Below are positions 8,663-16,828 of a DNA stretch of 64,000 nt, piece after piece. The notes beneath the pieces are model-generated. The model had not been told where the DNA came from and did no database searches. It was given only the letters and a program-made list of their open reading frames with translations. The first letter of the stretch is position 1, and each line of letters opens with the position of its first letter. Made by a program: the position numbers and the translations under genes. Source of the stretch: Gammaproteobacteria bacterium (GTDB lineage Bacteria; Pseudomonadota; Gammaproteobacteria; Pseudomonadales; Porticoccaceae); contig JAGPUW010000002.1 in NCBI GenBank assembly GCA_018069465.1, positions 111,190 to 175,189 on the forward strand, read 5' to 3'.

Positions 8663-9544
8663 TTAATCCACTAGCCAGTCGGCGATAGCCTGGCCAATTT
8701 CGTGGGGCGAATCTTCCTGAATAAAATGAATACCGGGCACAGTGACTTCGCGCTGGTTGGGCCAGCTGCGGCAAAATTCCCGGGCGGAACCACGCAGAAT
8801 GGCCCCCGGCTCGGCGCTGATAAACAGCTTGGGTAGGTCACTTTGACTCAACCACTGGCTGTAGCTGTCGACAATGGCGACCACGTCTTCCGGTTCGCCA
8901 CCGAGGGGGATTTGCCGTGGCCAGGTGAGCAGGGGGCGGCGGTCTTCGCCGGGCTTTAAAAAGGGCCGGCGGTATTCGCCCATTTCTGCATCGCTGAGTT
9001 GGCGAATAATCGACGCGGGCAGTACTTTTTCGATGAAAACATTGTTGTCGAGCACCATGGCATCGCCAGCGGGCGAGCGAAAGCCCTCGAAGATGGGCTT
9101 CATCGATTTCGGCCACTCGTCCCAGGTAATGGGCTTGACGATGGCCTCCATGTAGACAATGCCTTTGACCGCATCGCGATGGCGGTTGGCCCAGTCAAAA
9201 CCCAGGGCTGAACCCCAGTCGTGCAGCACTAAAGTGACATTGTCGCGCACGCCGAGGTGGTCGAGCAGGGCATCGAGATAGTCGCGGTGTTCGACAAAAC
9301 GGTAGCTGTCCGGCCCGGAGGGTGAGAGTTTTTCGGAGTCGCCCATGCCAATCAGGTCAGGAGCAATGCAACGGCCCAGGGTTTGGCAATGGGGTATGAT
9401 GTTGCGCCACAAATAGGAGGAGGTCGGATTGCCGTGCAGAAACACAATCGGCTGGCCCACTCCGCTTTCGACATAAGCCATTTGACGACCCTTAATGTTG
9501 GCGTACTTTTTTGCATCGCCAGCGTTGCTGAGTTCTTCAGACAT
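8663..9544 (-). CDS. haloalkane dehalogenase, subfamily II (LinB-like)
   Basis: This alpha/beta hydrolase hydrolytically removes halide from haloalkanes, giving an alcohol. It resembles LinB along its whole length. All catalytic residues are in place: nucleophile D109 in HDWGSALG, acid E133 in YMEAI and base H273 in [10 protein letters not shown]. The halide-stabilising pair is N39 ([10 protein letters not shown]) and W110. I chose the ATG at 9544, giving 293 residues, because AGGG is spaced correctly for it; an upstream GTG at 9553 lies on top of that Shine-Dalgarno. The gene diverges from tesB with only 40 bp between starts. The natural substrate cannot be inferred from sequence alone. Confidence 0.93.
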   Translation of the reverse strand: MSEELSNAGDAKKYANIKGRQMAYVESGVGQPIVFLHGNPTSSYLWRNIIPHCQTLGRCIAPDLIGMGDSEKLSPSGPDSYRFVEHRDYLDALLDHLGVRDNVTLVLHDWGSALGFDWANRHRDAVKGIVYMEAIVKPITWDEWPKSMKPIFEGFRSPAGDAMVLDNNVFIEKVLPASIIRQLSDAEMGEYRRPFLKPGEDRRPLLTWPRQIPLGGEPEDVVAIVDSYSQWLSQSDLPKLFISAEPGAILRGSAREFCRSWPNQREVTVPGIHFIQEDSPHEIGQAIADWLVD

Positions 9545-9584
9545 CGGTATCACCCTTTTTTATTATTTAGGAAGTATATTTAGC

Positions 9585-10451
9585 ATGAATCCCAAAGAAT
9601 TACTTGGCTTGCTCACGCTGGAGCGCCTCGATAGCAACTTATTTCGCGGCACCAATCAGGATATTGGCGCCGTTGCCGTCTTTGGTGGCCAGGTGCTGGG
9701 GCAGGCTTTAATCGCTGCCGGTGAGACAGTTGAGGGTCGCGAGGCCCACTCCATGCACGGCTATTTTTTGCGTCCGGGTGATAAAACCGTACCCATTATT
9801 TACGATGTCGAGCGGGTGCGCGACGGCGGCAGTTTTACCACTCGCCGGGTGGTGGCGATTCAGCGCGGCGAGCCGATTTTTATTATCTCGGTGTCTTTTC
9901 AGAAAGCGGAAGAGGGTTACTCCCACCAGTCGCAAATGCCCGATAATGTGCCCGCCCCGGAAGATCTGCCCTGCGAATCCGACCTGCGCATGGCCATGGC
10001 TGAAACGTTGCCGGAGGAGCGTCGCGCCTTTTTCACCAGTGTGCGCCCGGTGGAGATGCGACCGATTTATCCCGATGATTTATGGAGTAAAAGTGATCGA
10101 CCGGCGGAGCAGGGTTTCTGGATTCGCGTCAATACGCCAGTGCCCGACTCACCCATACTGCACCGCGCACTGCTGGCCTACACCTCCGATTTTTACTTGA
10201 TGGGCACGGCGCTGCGCCCCCACGGTGAGCGTTTTTCCAGCGAGGGTATGCAGGCGGCGAGCCTCGACCACGCGATGTGGTTTCACCGGGATTTTCGTAT
10301 GGATGAGTGGGTGCTGTATATGATGGAAAGCACCTCGGCCTCGGGTTCGCGGGGTTTGAACTTTGGAAAGTTTTATAAGCGTGACGGCACGCTGGTGGCG
10401 TCGTGTACGCAAGAGGGTTTGATTCGCCGACCCCGCACACAGGCTAAATAA
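9585..10451 (+). CDS. tesB: acyl-CoA thioesterase II
   Basis: TesB hydrolyses medium- and long-chain acyl-CoAs to free fatty acid and CoA. The 288-residue protein has the double-hotdog layout, with FRGTNQDIGAVAVFGGQV near the N terminus and a second hotdog ending in TQEGLIR. By comparison with E. coli TesB (D204, T228, Q278), the active site reads D202, S226 and Q276, so the threonine is a serine here. The start is the ATG at 9585, preceded by TTAGGAAG; an in-frame upstream start would overlap the divergent dehalogenase gene. A strong hairpin terminator follows the stop. Confidence 0.94.
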   Translation: MNPKELLGLLTLERLDSNLFRGTNQDIGAVAVFGGQVLGQALIAAGETVEGREAHSMHGYFLRPGDKTVPIIYDVERVRDGGSFTTRRVVAIQRGEPIFIISVSFQKAEEGYSHQSQMPDNVPAPEDLPCESDLRMAMAETLPEERRAFFTSVRPVEMRPIYPDDLWSKSDRPAEQGFWIRVNTPVPDSPILHRALLAYTSDFYLMGTALRPHGERFSSEGMQAASLDHAMWFHRDFRMDEWVLYMMESTSASGSRGLNFGKFYKRDGTLVASCTQEGLIRRPRTQAK

Positions 10452-10480
10452 GGGCGCTTCGGTTTTCGATTGGCAGCATA

Positions 10481-10520
10481 AAAAAAGGCGCGGTGATTAT
10501 TTGATCACCGCGCCTTTTTT
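10481..10520. terminator. bidirectional rho-independent terminator
   Basis: A perfect 11-bp stem, GGCGCGGTGAT (10487-10497) with ATCACCGCGCC (10504-10514), has a 6-nt loop and is flanked by six A and six T. It can stop transcription of tesB from the left and of the phosphotriesterase-family gene from the right. Confidence 0.92.
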
Positions 10521-10566
10521 GTTGAGCTATTTTTATTTTTTAGCGAGAGCGTTTAGTCCTTAAAAG

Positions 10567-11514
10567 TTAATAGCCACCGCTCGTTGAAAAGACCTTCTTC
10601 GGATTGGCGACCATCATCGTATCGATGTCGGCCTGGCTAATACCCGCTGCCGCCAACGCTGGCAGTACATCGCGGGGCACGTGCTCGTAGCACCAGTTGG
10701 GGGCGAATTTCTCGACGTATTCACCGTCGAAGAAATCCTGAAAGCTACAGGCGTCGTGGGAGACGACCATCTGCCCGGCGTAACCTTTTTCGCACAGGGT
10801 GACCACGGTTTGCACGCGATCGTCAGTGGGCAGGAAGGCTTCAAGGCCGAAGCGATCCATGCCGATAAAGCAGCCGCTGCTGAGAATTTCTTCCAGATAA
10901 TCAATATCCGTTGAATCGCCCAAATGACCGATGACCACGCGGCTCATATCGACGCCAAACTCTTTAAAGGCGGCAACCTGATCGCGGGCGGACGTGTTGG
11001 CAATCGTGGTGTGAGTGGAGATGGGCGCGCCGGTTTCGCGGTGGGCGATGGCGGTGGACTGCAACAGCTTCTTGTTGAATTCGTCGACGCCGGTGTGGTC
11101 GGTGGCGCATTTAATAATGGCGGCCTTCACGTTGGTGTCGAGAATGCCCTGGGTGATATCGCGAATCATGTAGGTTGACAGGTGCTTGGCATCCCAGCCG
11201 TGCATCCACGCCTCTTCCGTCCAGTAAAAACCGGTGGGGCAAATCACGTTAACGCCGGTGGCTTTTGATACGGCGATAATGGAGCGAATATCGCGACCCA
11301 AATTGACCGGGGTCAGGTCGACGATGGTTTTTACACCGCGCTCTTTGGCTTTGTTCAGTGAGCCCACGGCTTTAGGCACTTCCTTTTCGATATCGACGTA
11401 GTCATCGTAGTTTTGGCGCATATCCCAGTCGGCGATGATGATGTGTTCGTGCATCAGGCACATGCCGATATCATCGACATCGATGGGCCCCATGGCGGTT
11501 TCTACTTGTGGCAT
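10567..11514 (-). CDS. phosphotriesterase-family (lactonase-like) metal hydrolase
   Basis: This 315-residue amidohydrolase-superfamily TIM barrel carries the full binuclear metal set of the phosphotriesterase family: H22 and H24 (LMHEH), the lysine expected to be carboxylated K135 (AIIKCATD), H168 (STHT), H197 (GHLGD) and D254 (SHDA). R221 lies where phosphotriesterase-like lactonases place a substrate-loop arginine. Family members hydrolyse lactones, including acyl-homoserine lactones, or organophosphates promiscuously; sequence alone does not decide. No signal peptide is visible, so it is probably cytoplasmic. The ATG at 11514 follows a good AAAGGAG. It converges on tesB across a shared terminator. 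Confidence 0.88.
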   Translation of the reverse strand: MPQVETAMGPIDVDDIGMCLMHEHIIIADWDMRQNYDDYVDIEKEVPKAVGSLNKAKERGVKTIVDLTPVNLGRDIRSIIAVSKATGVNVICPTGFYWTEEAWMHGWDAKHLSTYMIRDITQGILDTNVKAAIIKCATDHTGVDEFNKKLLQSTAIAHRETGAPISTHTTIANTSARDQVAAFKEFGVDMSRVVIGHLGDSTDIDYLEEILSSGCFIGMDRFGLEAFLPTDDRVQTVVTLCEKGYAGQMVVSHDACSFQDFFDGEYVEKFAPNWCYEHVPRDVLPALAAAGISQADIDTMMVANPKKVFSTSGGY

Positions 11515-11701
11515 AGCAATGCTCCTTTTATGGACGAGTTTTTTAGCGTGATGAAAGAAAAATGTGGGTTGATATTAGTAGCTGATTCGCGGCCTGGCCC
11601 CGGTATTTTTTATTATATGCGCCGAATAATAGTCTATTTTTTGTGGTGATGTCAGCCTCAATAAGAGGAAAATGATGGCGCGAGGCTAGTCTATTCCAGT
11701 C

Positions 11702-11731
11702 TTTACTTGCCAGCTGGCCTAGTTCTGTTAA
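11702..11731 (+). promoter_or_regulatory. possible rnpB promoter
   Basis: TTTACT (11702-11707) and TGTTAA (11726-11731) are 18 bp apart. They would place the transcription start at about 11739-11742, exactly where the RNase P RNA should begin. The hexamers are weak matches, so position is the main argument. Confidence 0.35.
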
Positions 11732-11740
11732 CCTCTCGCC

Positions 11741-12120
11741 CGGGAGTCGGCTGAGCAGTCGCTATCCCGGTTTTTGGTGTGTTCTTTTAGAGCGTATTGA
11801 GGCTGGGATGGAGGAAAGTCCGGGCTCCATAGGGCAGAGTGCCAGGTAACGCCTGGGAGGCGCGAGCCTACGGAAAGTGCCGCAGAAAATATACCGCCTA
11901 AGCAGTTCGCTGCCGGTAAGGGTGAAATGGTGCGGTAAGAGCGCACCGCGCGGCTGGTAACAGGCGTGGCAGGGTAAACCCCACTCGGAGCAAGACCAAA
12001 TAGGGATCCATAGGCGTGGCCCGCGCTGGATCCGGGTAGGTTGCTTGAGGTGTACGGCGACGTGCATCCCAGATGAATGACTGTTCTCGACAGAACCCGG
12101 CTTACAGGCCGGCTCCCACC
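11741..12120 (+). ncRNA. rnpB: RNase P RNA, bacterial class A
   Basis: This is the catalytic RNA that trims tRNA 5' leaders with protein RnpA. Conserved blocks are seen in order: GGAGGAAAGTCCGGGCTCC (11810-11830 region), TAGGGCAGAGTGCCAGGTAA, GGTGAAATGGTGCGGTAAGAG, GCACCGCGCGGCTGGTAAC, and finally AGATGAATGACTG followed by ACAGAACCCGGCTTA. Terminal helix P1 forms between GGAGTCGGC (about 11743-11751) and GCCGGCTCC, which ends near 12117, and it is followed by seven T. The RNA lies near mraZ, as in pseudomonads. Open frames on the opposite strand across this region are artefacts. Confidence 0.97.
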
Positions 12121-12358
12121 TTTTTTTATCGGGCCCCTCGGTGGGGCTGGATAATCCTCGCCCTGCACCCTCGCGTGCAGGGGAAAATGTGTTATTCACC
12201 GATGCTGCTAGCTGTGGCCGCCTGAGTTGTTTTTGGTGGTGACTTGCTGCTGATCTCTTTTCGGCTCTGGGGATAAAATAAATTGCCGCAGAGATTCTTT
12301 TTGTCGTTGAATTCTTTAAGTGCGTTCACGTAGCCGGTGTTCTTCAAGGTAGTTGGCG
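12121..12358. other. intergenic stretch after rnpB
   Basis: No gene is supported here. A hairpin CCCTGCAC/GTGCAGGG (12161-12182) lacks a T-tract and could be an RNA 3'-end or processing structure. The remainder up to the terminator at 12359 has no motif I recognise. Confidence 0.5.
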
Positions 12359-12400
12359 GTTAATAAAAACGGACTTCAATAGAAGTCCGTTTTTATTAAC
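12359..12400. terminator. perfect 19-bp bidirectional terminator
   Basis: The sequence 12359-12377 is perfectly complementary to 12382-12400 around a 4-nt loop (AATA). The GC-rich core CGGACTTC is flanked by A5 and T5, as in intrinsic terminators. It lies just past the stop codon of the repeat-protein gene and faces rnpB on the other side. Confidence 0.9.
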
Positions 12401-12421
12401 GCTTTGTTATCCAGTCTTACT

Positions 12422-13246
12422 TTAACCGCGACCAGGTCTACTGGGCTTTTCGGGACGTTCCGGGCGCTCGGGCTTTTCGGGGCGTTCAGGTTTTTCGGGG
12501 CGCTCGGGCCGTTCGGGGCGCTCAGGCTTTTCGGGCCTCTCGGGCTTTTCAGGGCGCTCAGCTTTTTCAGGGCGATCGGGGCGTTCTTGTTTTGATCCTC
12601 GTTCAACGCGGGGGGTGTTTTCTGCTTTGTTTTGGTGTTCGCCTTTTGCGAGCTGTTCAGATCTGTCTGGTCGAGATGAGTGGATGGCGCTGACCACTTC
12701 GCCCAGGTTGAAGCCAAGTTCTTTGGCTATTTCGCCCCAGCCCATACCAGACTCGCGCATCACTAGAATTTGCGGAGAGTCGCTTACTTCCACATCCGGT
12801 GTGCCGCCGTCGACCTCGACATTTTCAGCTGAATCATCCACGTCTGTTACGACCTCATCCAGGCCCAGGGCATCTGCGATACTGGAGTACTGATCAGAGC
12901 TGTCCAGCAGTTCCTGGGCCAGGGCCATGGAGATAAACGTTCCACCAAAGCCCATGGCGTCGCCAGGGCTTGAATACGTCGTGTCGTCCAGGATTATTTC
13001 GCCGCCAGTGCGTAGGCCGCCAATAAGTGAGTGTGCATTATCTTCGCCTCCAGCGACCTCGGTGAAGTCATTGGCAATCTTGGCAACCACTTTATCTTCT
13101 CCGGTGCTGAGGGGCCTTTCGTCTAGCTCGGCAATTTCGCTGTCGATAGTTTTTAGGTCTTGCGCTTCGTCAGCATAAACGGGGAAGACGGCAAGTGAAG
13201 ATATTGCCGTGCCCAGTATGAGTGTTTTCCAATATTGGCCTTTCAT
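12422..13246 (-). CDS. exported protein with C-terminal Pro-Glu-Arg/Lys repeats
   Basis: I do not recognise this 274-residue protein as a named family. It starts with a signal peptide (cleavage near residue 25, VYA-DE), giving a secreted or periplasmic product. The middle is acidic, and residues about 166-190 (MRESGMGWGEIAKELGF and following) form a short helical motif seen in various uncharacterised exported proteins. From about residue 221 the tail is almost entirely PER/PEK triplets, a 9-bp DNA repeat likely to vary in copy number. It lies 27 bp downstream of the MetA-like barrel gene, with a good AGGAAA ribosome site, so the pair probably forms an operon. Function unknown. Confidence 0.72.
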   Translation of the reverse strand: MKGQYWKTLILGTAISSLAVFPVYADEAQDLKTIDSEIAELDERPLSTGEDKVVAKIANDFTEVAGGEDNAHSLIGGLRTGGEIILDDTTYSSPGDAMGFGGTFISMALAQELLDSSDQYSSIADALGLDEVVTDVDDSAENVEVDGGTPDVEVSDSPQILVMRESGMGWGEIAKELGFNLGEVVSAIHSSRPDRSEQLAKGEHQNKAENTPRVERGSKQERPDRPEKAERPEKPERPEKPERPERPERPEKPERPEKPERPERPEKPSRPGRG

Positions 13247-13273
13247 GAAGATGGTTTCCTGTTGTTGTAATAA

Positions 13274-14068
13274 TTAAGGCTTGTAAGTGAACTGCAAGCC
13301 ACCACCAAGATCTGGGCTGCTTTCGCTCAAACCAAAATAGAGGTAGGGGGTTAAGCTCCACTGCGCGGATACTTTGTAATTCATGTAGGTAAACAGCTCT
13401 AAAGAGTCGTCAACACTGTTGGTGGATGCCTCCTGGAAATCGAGAGAGAAACCGTAGTGGGTGAGATCGGACTGCCGCCAGTCGATGCCGGCGGAGAGAT
13501 AAAAGACATTGTTGAGCTTACTGCCGCTGGGATCCCCTTTGATTTTGTAGGCAAGGGTCGCCAGCGGTGTGAAATCACCGACTGAATAAGCGTAATCTAG
13601 CTGGGCGGTGTAGTCAGTTTCGCCAGTGCCGAGGCCTTTCTTTTCATCGGCGGTGGGGATTTTGATTTTACCGGTGATATCCAGATAACCCAGCTCAGCA
13701 GGAAAAGATTGCAGTTCGTAACTGAGCGATGTCCAGACATCACCCAATCCAGATTCAGTGCTGGCGACCGTGTTATTGCCCCCTATTATCACGCCGCCAT
13801 CACCGCCGCCGATAACAGTGCCCGGACCATCGATGCTTAACCAGGCCGCAGTCACCTTGCCTGTCCACAAGCCCGATTTATAACTGGCGCTGAAGGGCAC
13901 ATAAATGATGTCGGTATCGATGGCATCCCCGTAATCACCGGAGCTGTAATCAATGCCTGTGGATAGCTTCAACTGTCCTTCGTCGGCTGTGCAATAAGCA
14001 CTGAGCGTGATGCCAATAAGAGCTGACGACAGCAAGGTGTGAAAAGTCCTTTTCCTGGGAAGACGCAT
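13274..14068 (-). CDS. outer-membrane beta-barrel protein, Phenol_MetA_deg-like
   Basis: This 264-residue protein has a signal peptide (to about residue 28, YCTA-DE) and alternating amphipathic strands to the C terminus (GGGLQFTYKP). The features GLGDVWTSLSYEL, LDITGKIKIPTADEKKGLGT and LTPYLYFGLSESSPDLGGG match the MetA-pathway phenol-degradation-like transporter family. That family name reflects one founding gene and does not show phenol use. The protein probably sits in the outer membrane. It is transcribed together with the repeat protein downstream. The 271 bp upstream of it (14069-14339) contain no supported gene. Confidence 0.74.
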   Translation of the reverse strand: MRLPRKRTFHTLLSSALIGITLSAYCTADEGQLKLSTGIDYSSGDYGDAIDTDIIYVPFSASYKSGLWTGKVTAAWLSIDGPGTVIGGGDGGVIIGGNNTVASTESGLGDVWTSLSYELQSFPAELGYLDITGKIKIPTADEKKGLGTGETDYTAQLDYAYSVGDFTPLATLAYKIKGDPSGSKLNNVFYLSAGIDWRQSDLTHYGFSLDFQEASTNSVDDSLELFTYMNYKVSAQWSLTPYLYFGLSESSPDLGGGLQFTYKP

Positions 14069-14339
14069 CGATTGTTTTGATCCTGTATAGATGAGGGGAG
14101 TGGTCAGCTTTAAGCTGTTGGTGTCGGTTTGTAGACTTGACTGCTAGTGCGACACGAAGTTTTTATAATCTCACGCCTTGAAATAGTCGCACACATTGCA
14201 GAAGAAACGCTTTACCGTTGATCGTTTATTAGCTTGCCCGCAAATATGGCGATAAAGCGGCCCACTGTTAAGCCCCCGCATGACGAATGGTTGTTGCATG
14301 AGATGAATATTAAATGGCGCGGCTTGCTTGAGCGGCGGC

Positions 14340-15074
14340 TTATTTTCTCCGTTTGGCGGATATAAAAAATAACAGTAGGCCCGAGACAATGGTAATCACA
14401 CCGAGTAGGGCAAAGGCTCGCAGCAGCCAGGAATTAAAATTATCCCGGTCGAGGTAATCCATAATGTGCAGGCTCCAGAGAAAGTCGTAAAGCCGCCAGG
14501 TATTGGTGCGCATAGCGCTCACTTTGCCGCTGTTGGCGCCGATCCACAGGTTGGCCTCGTCAACCCCCTCTAGTGCGATTTTCCAGGCGGGGAGTTCGCC
14601 GTCCCGGTATTCACTGCCTCGCTCTACAGCAGTGACCCAGGTGGCGGATAGCACTGGCAGATGAGTGCTGTTGGTGGCGATTGAGTGGGCTTGCGTCTCC
14701 GTCAAAGGCGCGAGCTTGGCCGCTGTTTCGGCGTGGTAGATCAGCCACTGGTCGTCGAGTTTGACCTGGTAAATGGGCGTGTATAAGCGCTGTCGGAGTT
14801 GGATCTTGCCGAGGCTCAGCGTTGCGAGTTCACTATGCTGGGCGACCAGGTCGCTGGCTGATATCAAATTGACGTGGGCCAGTCGCAGAGCGGGCGGGGG
14901 CTGAAGCAGATGGCTGCCGCGCACATCGCCAATGGGCACGATGGAGAAAAACAGGCCGGAGCCAGTCCAGATTAGCAGCTGGATGGCGGCGATTAGACCC
15001 AGCCAGCGGTGGGTCTTTCTAATCAATGATGGGTTCAAGCGAAGTTCCGTGGCGGTCGATGTCGGCGGCAGCAT
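14340..15074 (-). CDS. PepSY-domain membrane protein
   Basis: This 244-residue protein has one transmembrane helix near the N terminus (about residues 24-47) and one near the C terminus (about 215-238), with a periplasmic region between them. That region resembles PepSY units: strands around QVKLDDQWLIYHAETAAKL and a second unit around NLWIGANSGKVSAMR. The motif LYDFLWSLHIMDY before the last helix is typical of PepSY-associated TM proteins, which often accompany metal or respiratory functions. No partner gene is adjacent, so its role is open. Overlapping short frames on either strand look spurious. Confidence 0.78.
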   Translation of the reverse strand: MLPPTSTATELRLNPSLIRKTHRWLGLIAAIQLLIWTGSGLFFSIVPIGDVRGSHLLQPPPALRLAHVNLISASDLVAQHSELATLSLGKIQLRQRLYTPIYQVKLDDQWLIYHAETAAKLAPLTETQAHSIATNSTHLPVLSATWVTAVERGSEYRDGELPAWKIALEGVDEANLWIGANSGKVSAMRTNTWRLYDFLWSLHIMDYLDRDNFNSWLLRAFALLGVITIVSGLLLFFISAKRRK

Positions 15075-15332
15075 AACCCATTAAGGCAATGCCGACCTTT
15101 AGGGGGCTTGTCGCTTACTGTCAATACGAGGCGTTCACAAGAGTGCTTGTTCTTAGCAACTGCTATTAATAGATCAAATTGGTCTCGCTCTTAAAGTGTT
15201 ACTTTAAGTTCTGTTTTTATCGTCCTGTTTTCTCTTGCTTATCTTCTTTGTCTTCACGTACTTCATGGGGTTTTCTCTGTAAGTTCGCGGGAAATGTCAG
15301 CATTTTCGTGCATCTTTGCCAGCGGTCGAGTA
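15075..15332. other. leader region upstream of the dcw promoter
   Basis: No gene is supported between the PepSY gene and the dcw promoter. The stretch at 15210-15280 is T-rich. I see no further conserved element before the promoter at 15333. Confidence 0.5.
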
Positions 15333-15360
15333 TTGACTTTAACTGTCTCGAGTCTATAGT
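15333..15360 (+). promoter_or_regulatory. promoter of the dcw cluster (Pmra)
   Basis: TTGACT (15333-15338) and TATAGT (15355-15360) are each five of six matches to sigma70 consensus with a 16-bp spacer. The predicted transcription start (about 15367) falls immediately before the MraZ boxes, as expected for autorepression. Confidence 0.8.
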
Positions 15361-15368
15361 GTCGAATT

Positions 15369-15393
15369 GTGGGTGAAAGTGGGTCAGAGTGGC
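15369..15393 (+). promoter_or_regulatory. MraZ operator: three GTGGG-type boxes
   Basis: GTGGG (15369), GTGGG (15379) and GTGGC (15389) are separated by exactly 5 bp each. This is the known arrangement for binding of the MraZ ring upstream of its own gene. The boxes lie right after the predicted start site, so binding should repress the cluster. Confidence 0.88.
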
Positions 15394-15422
15394 CTTTCCA
15401 ATAATAATCGTGAGAGTTTGTG

Positions 15423-15878
15423 GTGTTTCGAGGCAGCAACGAAATCAACATGGATACCAAAGGGCGGATGGCTATTCCCGCTCGGTACCGCGACGCCTTG
15501 ATGTCCGAGTTCAGCGGCAGCCTGGTGGCGACGATTAGCATTACCGATACCTGTCTGTTTATTTACCCGCGCCCCGAGTGGGAGGAGATGGAAGTCAAAA
15601 TCGCCCGCATGTCGACCTTCAATAAAGATACCCGCCGCCTGCAGCACTTGCTGATCGGCAATGCCCGTGATCTCGATCTGGACGGCAGTGGTCGCGTATT
15701 GATCCCCCAGGAATTGCGCGATTACGCCAAGCTGGGCAAGAAGGTCACGCTGGTCGGTCAAAGTCATCGCCTCGAACTGTGGGATACGGATAGCTGGAAT
15801 AGTAATCGTAAAGCCTGGCTGGATGAAGTCGCCAGTGGCTTGGAGATTCCCGAAGAAATTCAATCATTGTCATTGTGA
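15423..15878 (+). CDS. mraZ: transcriptional regulator MraZ
   Basis: MraZ is an AbrB-fold regulator, first gene of the dcw cluster, that binds repeats in front of itself. The product has two MraZ repeats, each with a DxxGR signature: [14 protein letters not shown] near residue 12 and [14 protein letters not shown] near 95. Two consecutive GTG codons are possible starts (15420 and 15423). I chose 15423 because it gives the family's MFRG start and better spacing from GAGAG. The 151-residue length is normal. The stop lies 13 bp before rsmH. Confidence 0.95.
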   Translation: MFRGSNEINMDTKGRMAIPARYRDALMSEFSGSLVATISITDTCLFIYPRPEWEEMEVKIARMSTFNKDTRRLQHLLIGNARDLDLDGSGRVLIPQELRDYAKLGKKVTLVGQSHRLELWDTDSWNSNRKAWLDEVASGLEIPEEIQSLSL

Positions 15879-15891
15879 GGGTGGCCACCTG

Positions 15892-16827
15892 ATGCCAGCT
15901 GCTAAACAAGCCCATATTACCGTGTTATTGGACGGCGCTGTCGACGCCTTGGTTGACGACGCCGATGGCTATTATGTTGACGGTACGTTCGGCCGCGGCG
16001 GACATGCGGGGCTGGTGCTCGAGCGCCTGTCTGCTGAGGGCCACTTACTGGCGATCGATAAAGATTTAGAGGCCTGCGCTGTGGGTCGCGAGTTGTTTGC
16101 TGACGACGCCCGTTTTGAAATGGTACAGGCCTCTTTCGCCGATCTTGAAAGTTTGTTGCGCGAGCGCGGGCAGGCCGGGAAAGTCAGTGGGGTCTTGCTT
16201 GACCTCGGCGTGTCATCGCCCCAGCTCGACGATGCCGAGCGGGGTTTCAGCTTTATGCGTGACGGCCCCCTTGATATGCGCATGGACACCAGTCGTGGTT
16301 TAAGCGCGGCGCAATGGATTGCCAGTGCCGAAGAGGCCGAAATCGCAGGTGTGATTAAAGAATACGGTGAAGAAAAATTTGGCCGACGCATGGCCAGAGC
16401 CATTGTCGAGGCGCGCGAGACTACGCCTATTACGCGTACTGGCGAGCTGGCCGATATTGTCGCCGCCGCCAACCCGGCCTGGGAAAAGGGCAAGCATCCA
16501 GCAACTCGTGCCTTTCAGGCGATTCGTATCTTTTTGAACCGTGAACTGGATGATTTGCGCTCCTTGCTCGATTGCGTTGTCGACCTGCTTGCCGTCGATG
16601 GCCGACTGGTGGTGATCAGCTTTCACTCCCTGGAAGATCGCATCGTTAAGCGTTTTATTCGCGGTCACACCAATCCGATGATACCGCGCGGTCTGGCGAT
16701 ACCCGAAAGCGACATAATCCGTCGCCTGCGCAATGTCGGCAAAGCCTCAAAAGCCAGTGTTGAGGAAGTTGAACGCAATCCACGCTCGCGCAGCGCGGTG
16801 ATGCGCGTCGCCGCAAAGGTTGTTTGA
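15892..16827 (+). CDS. rsmH: 16S rRNA (cytosine(1402)-N4)-methyltransferase RsmH
   Basis: RsmH methylates N4 of C1402 in 16S rRNA. The SAM site is seen as [20 protein letters not shown], followed by [10 protein letters not shown] and [15 protein letters not shown]. The C-terminal half has [12 protein letters not shown] and an [10 protein letters not shown] ending, both diagnostic. The start at 15892 ([13 protein letters not shown]) matches family lengths (311 residues); an upstream in-frame start inside mraZ is unlikely. Together with RsmI at the window's left end, it completes the C1402 double modification. Confidence 0.96.
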   Translation: MPAAKQAHITVLLDGAVDALVDDADGYYVDGTFGRGGHAGLVLERLSAEGHLLAIDKDLEACAVGRELFADDARFEMVQASFADLESLLRERGQAGKVSGVLLDLGVSSPQLDDAERGFSFMRDGPLDMRMDTSRGLSAAQWIASAEEAEIAGVIKEYGEEKFGRRMARAIVEARETTPITRTGELADIVAAANPAWEKGKHPATRAFQAIRIFLNRELDDLRSLLDCVVDLLAVDGRLVVISFHSLEDRIVKRFIRGHTNPMIPRGLAIPESDIIRRLRNVGKASKASVEEVERNPRSRSAVMRVAAKVV

Positions 16828-16828
16828 G

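Noticed and set aside
12161..12182. Hairpin after rnpB as a terminator
   Set aside because: The stem is perfect, but A rather than T follows on the plus strand, and the minus strand also lacks a T-run.
11728..12199. Overlapping open frames on the minus strand over rnpB
   Set aside because: The region is the structured RNase P RNA; the frames arise from its GC-rich sequence.
12404..12595. Plus-strand frame of 63 codons with Gly/Phe/Leu repeats
   Set aside because: It is the antisense shadow of the PER/PEK repeat tail.
14171..14389. 72-codon minus-strand frame overlapping the PepSY gene
   Set aside because: It overlaps the better supported PepSY gene and has no ribosome site or domain.
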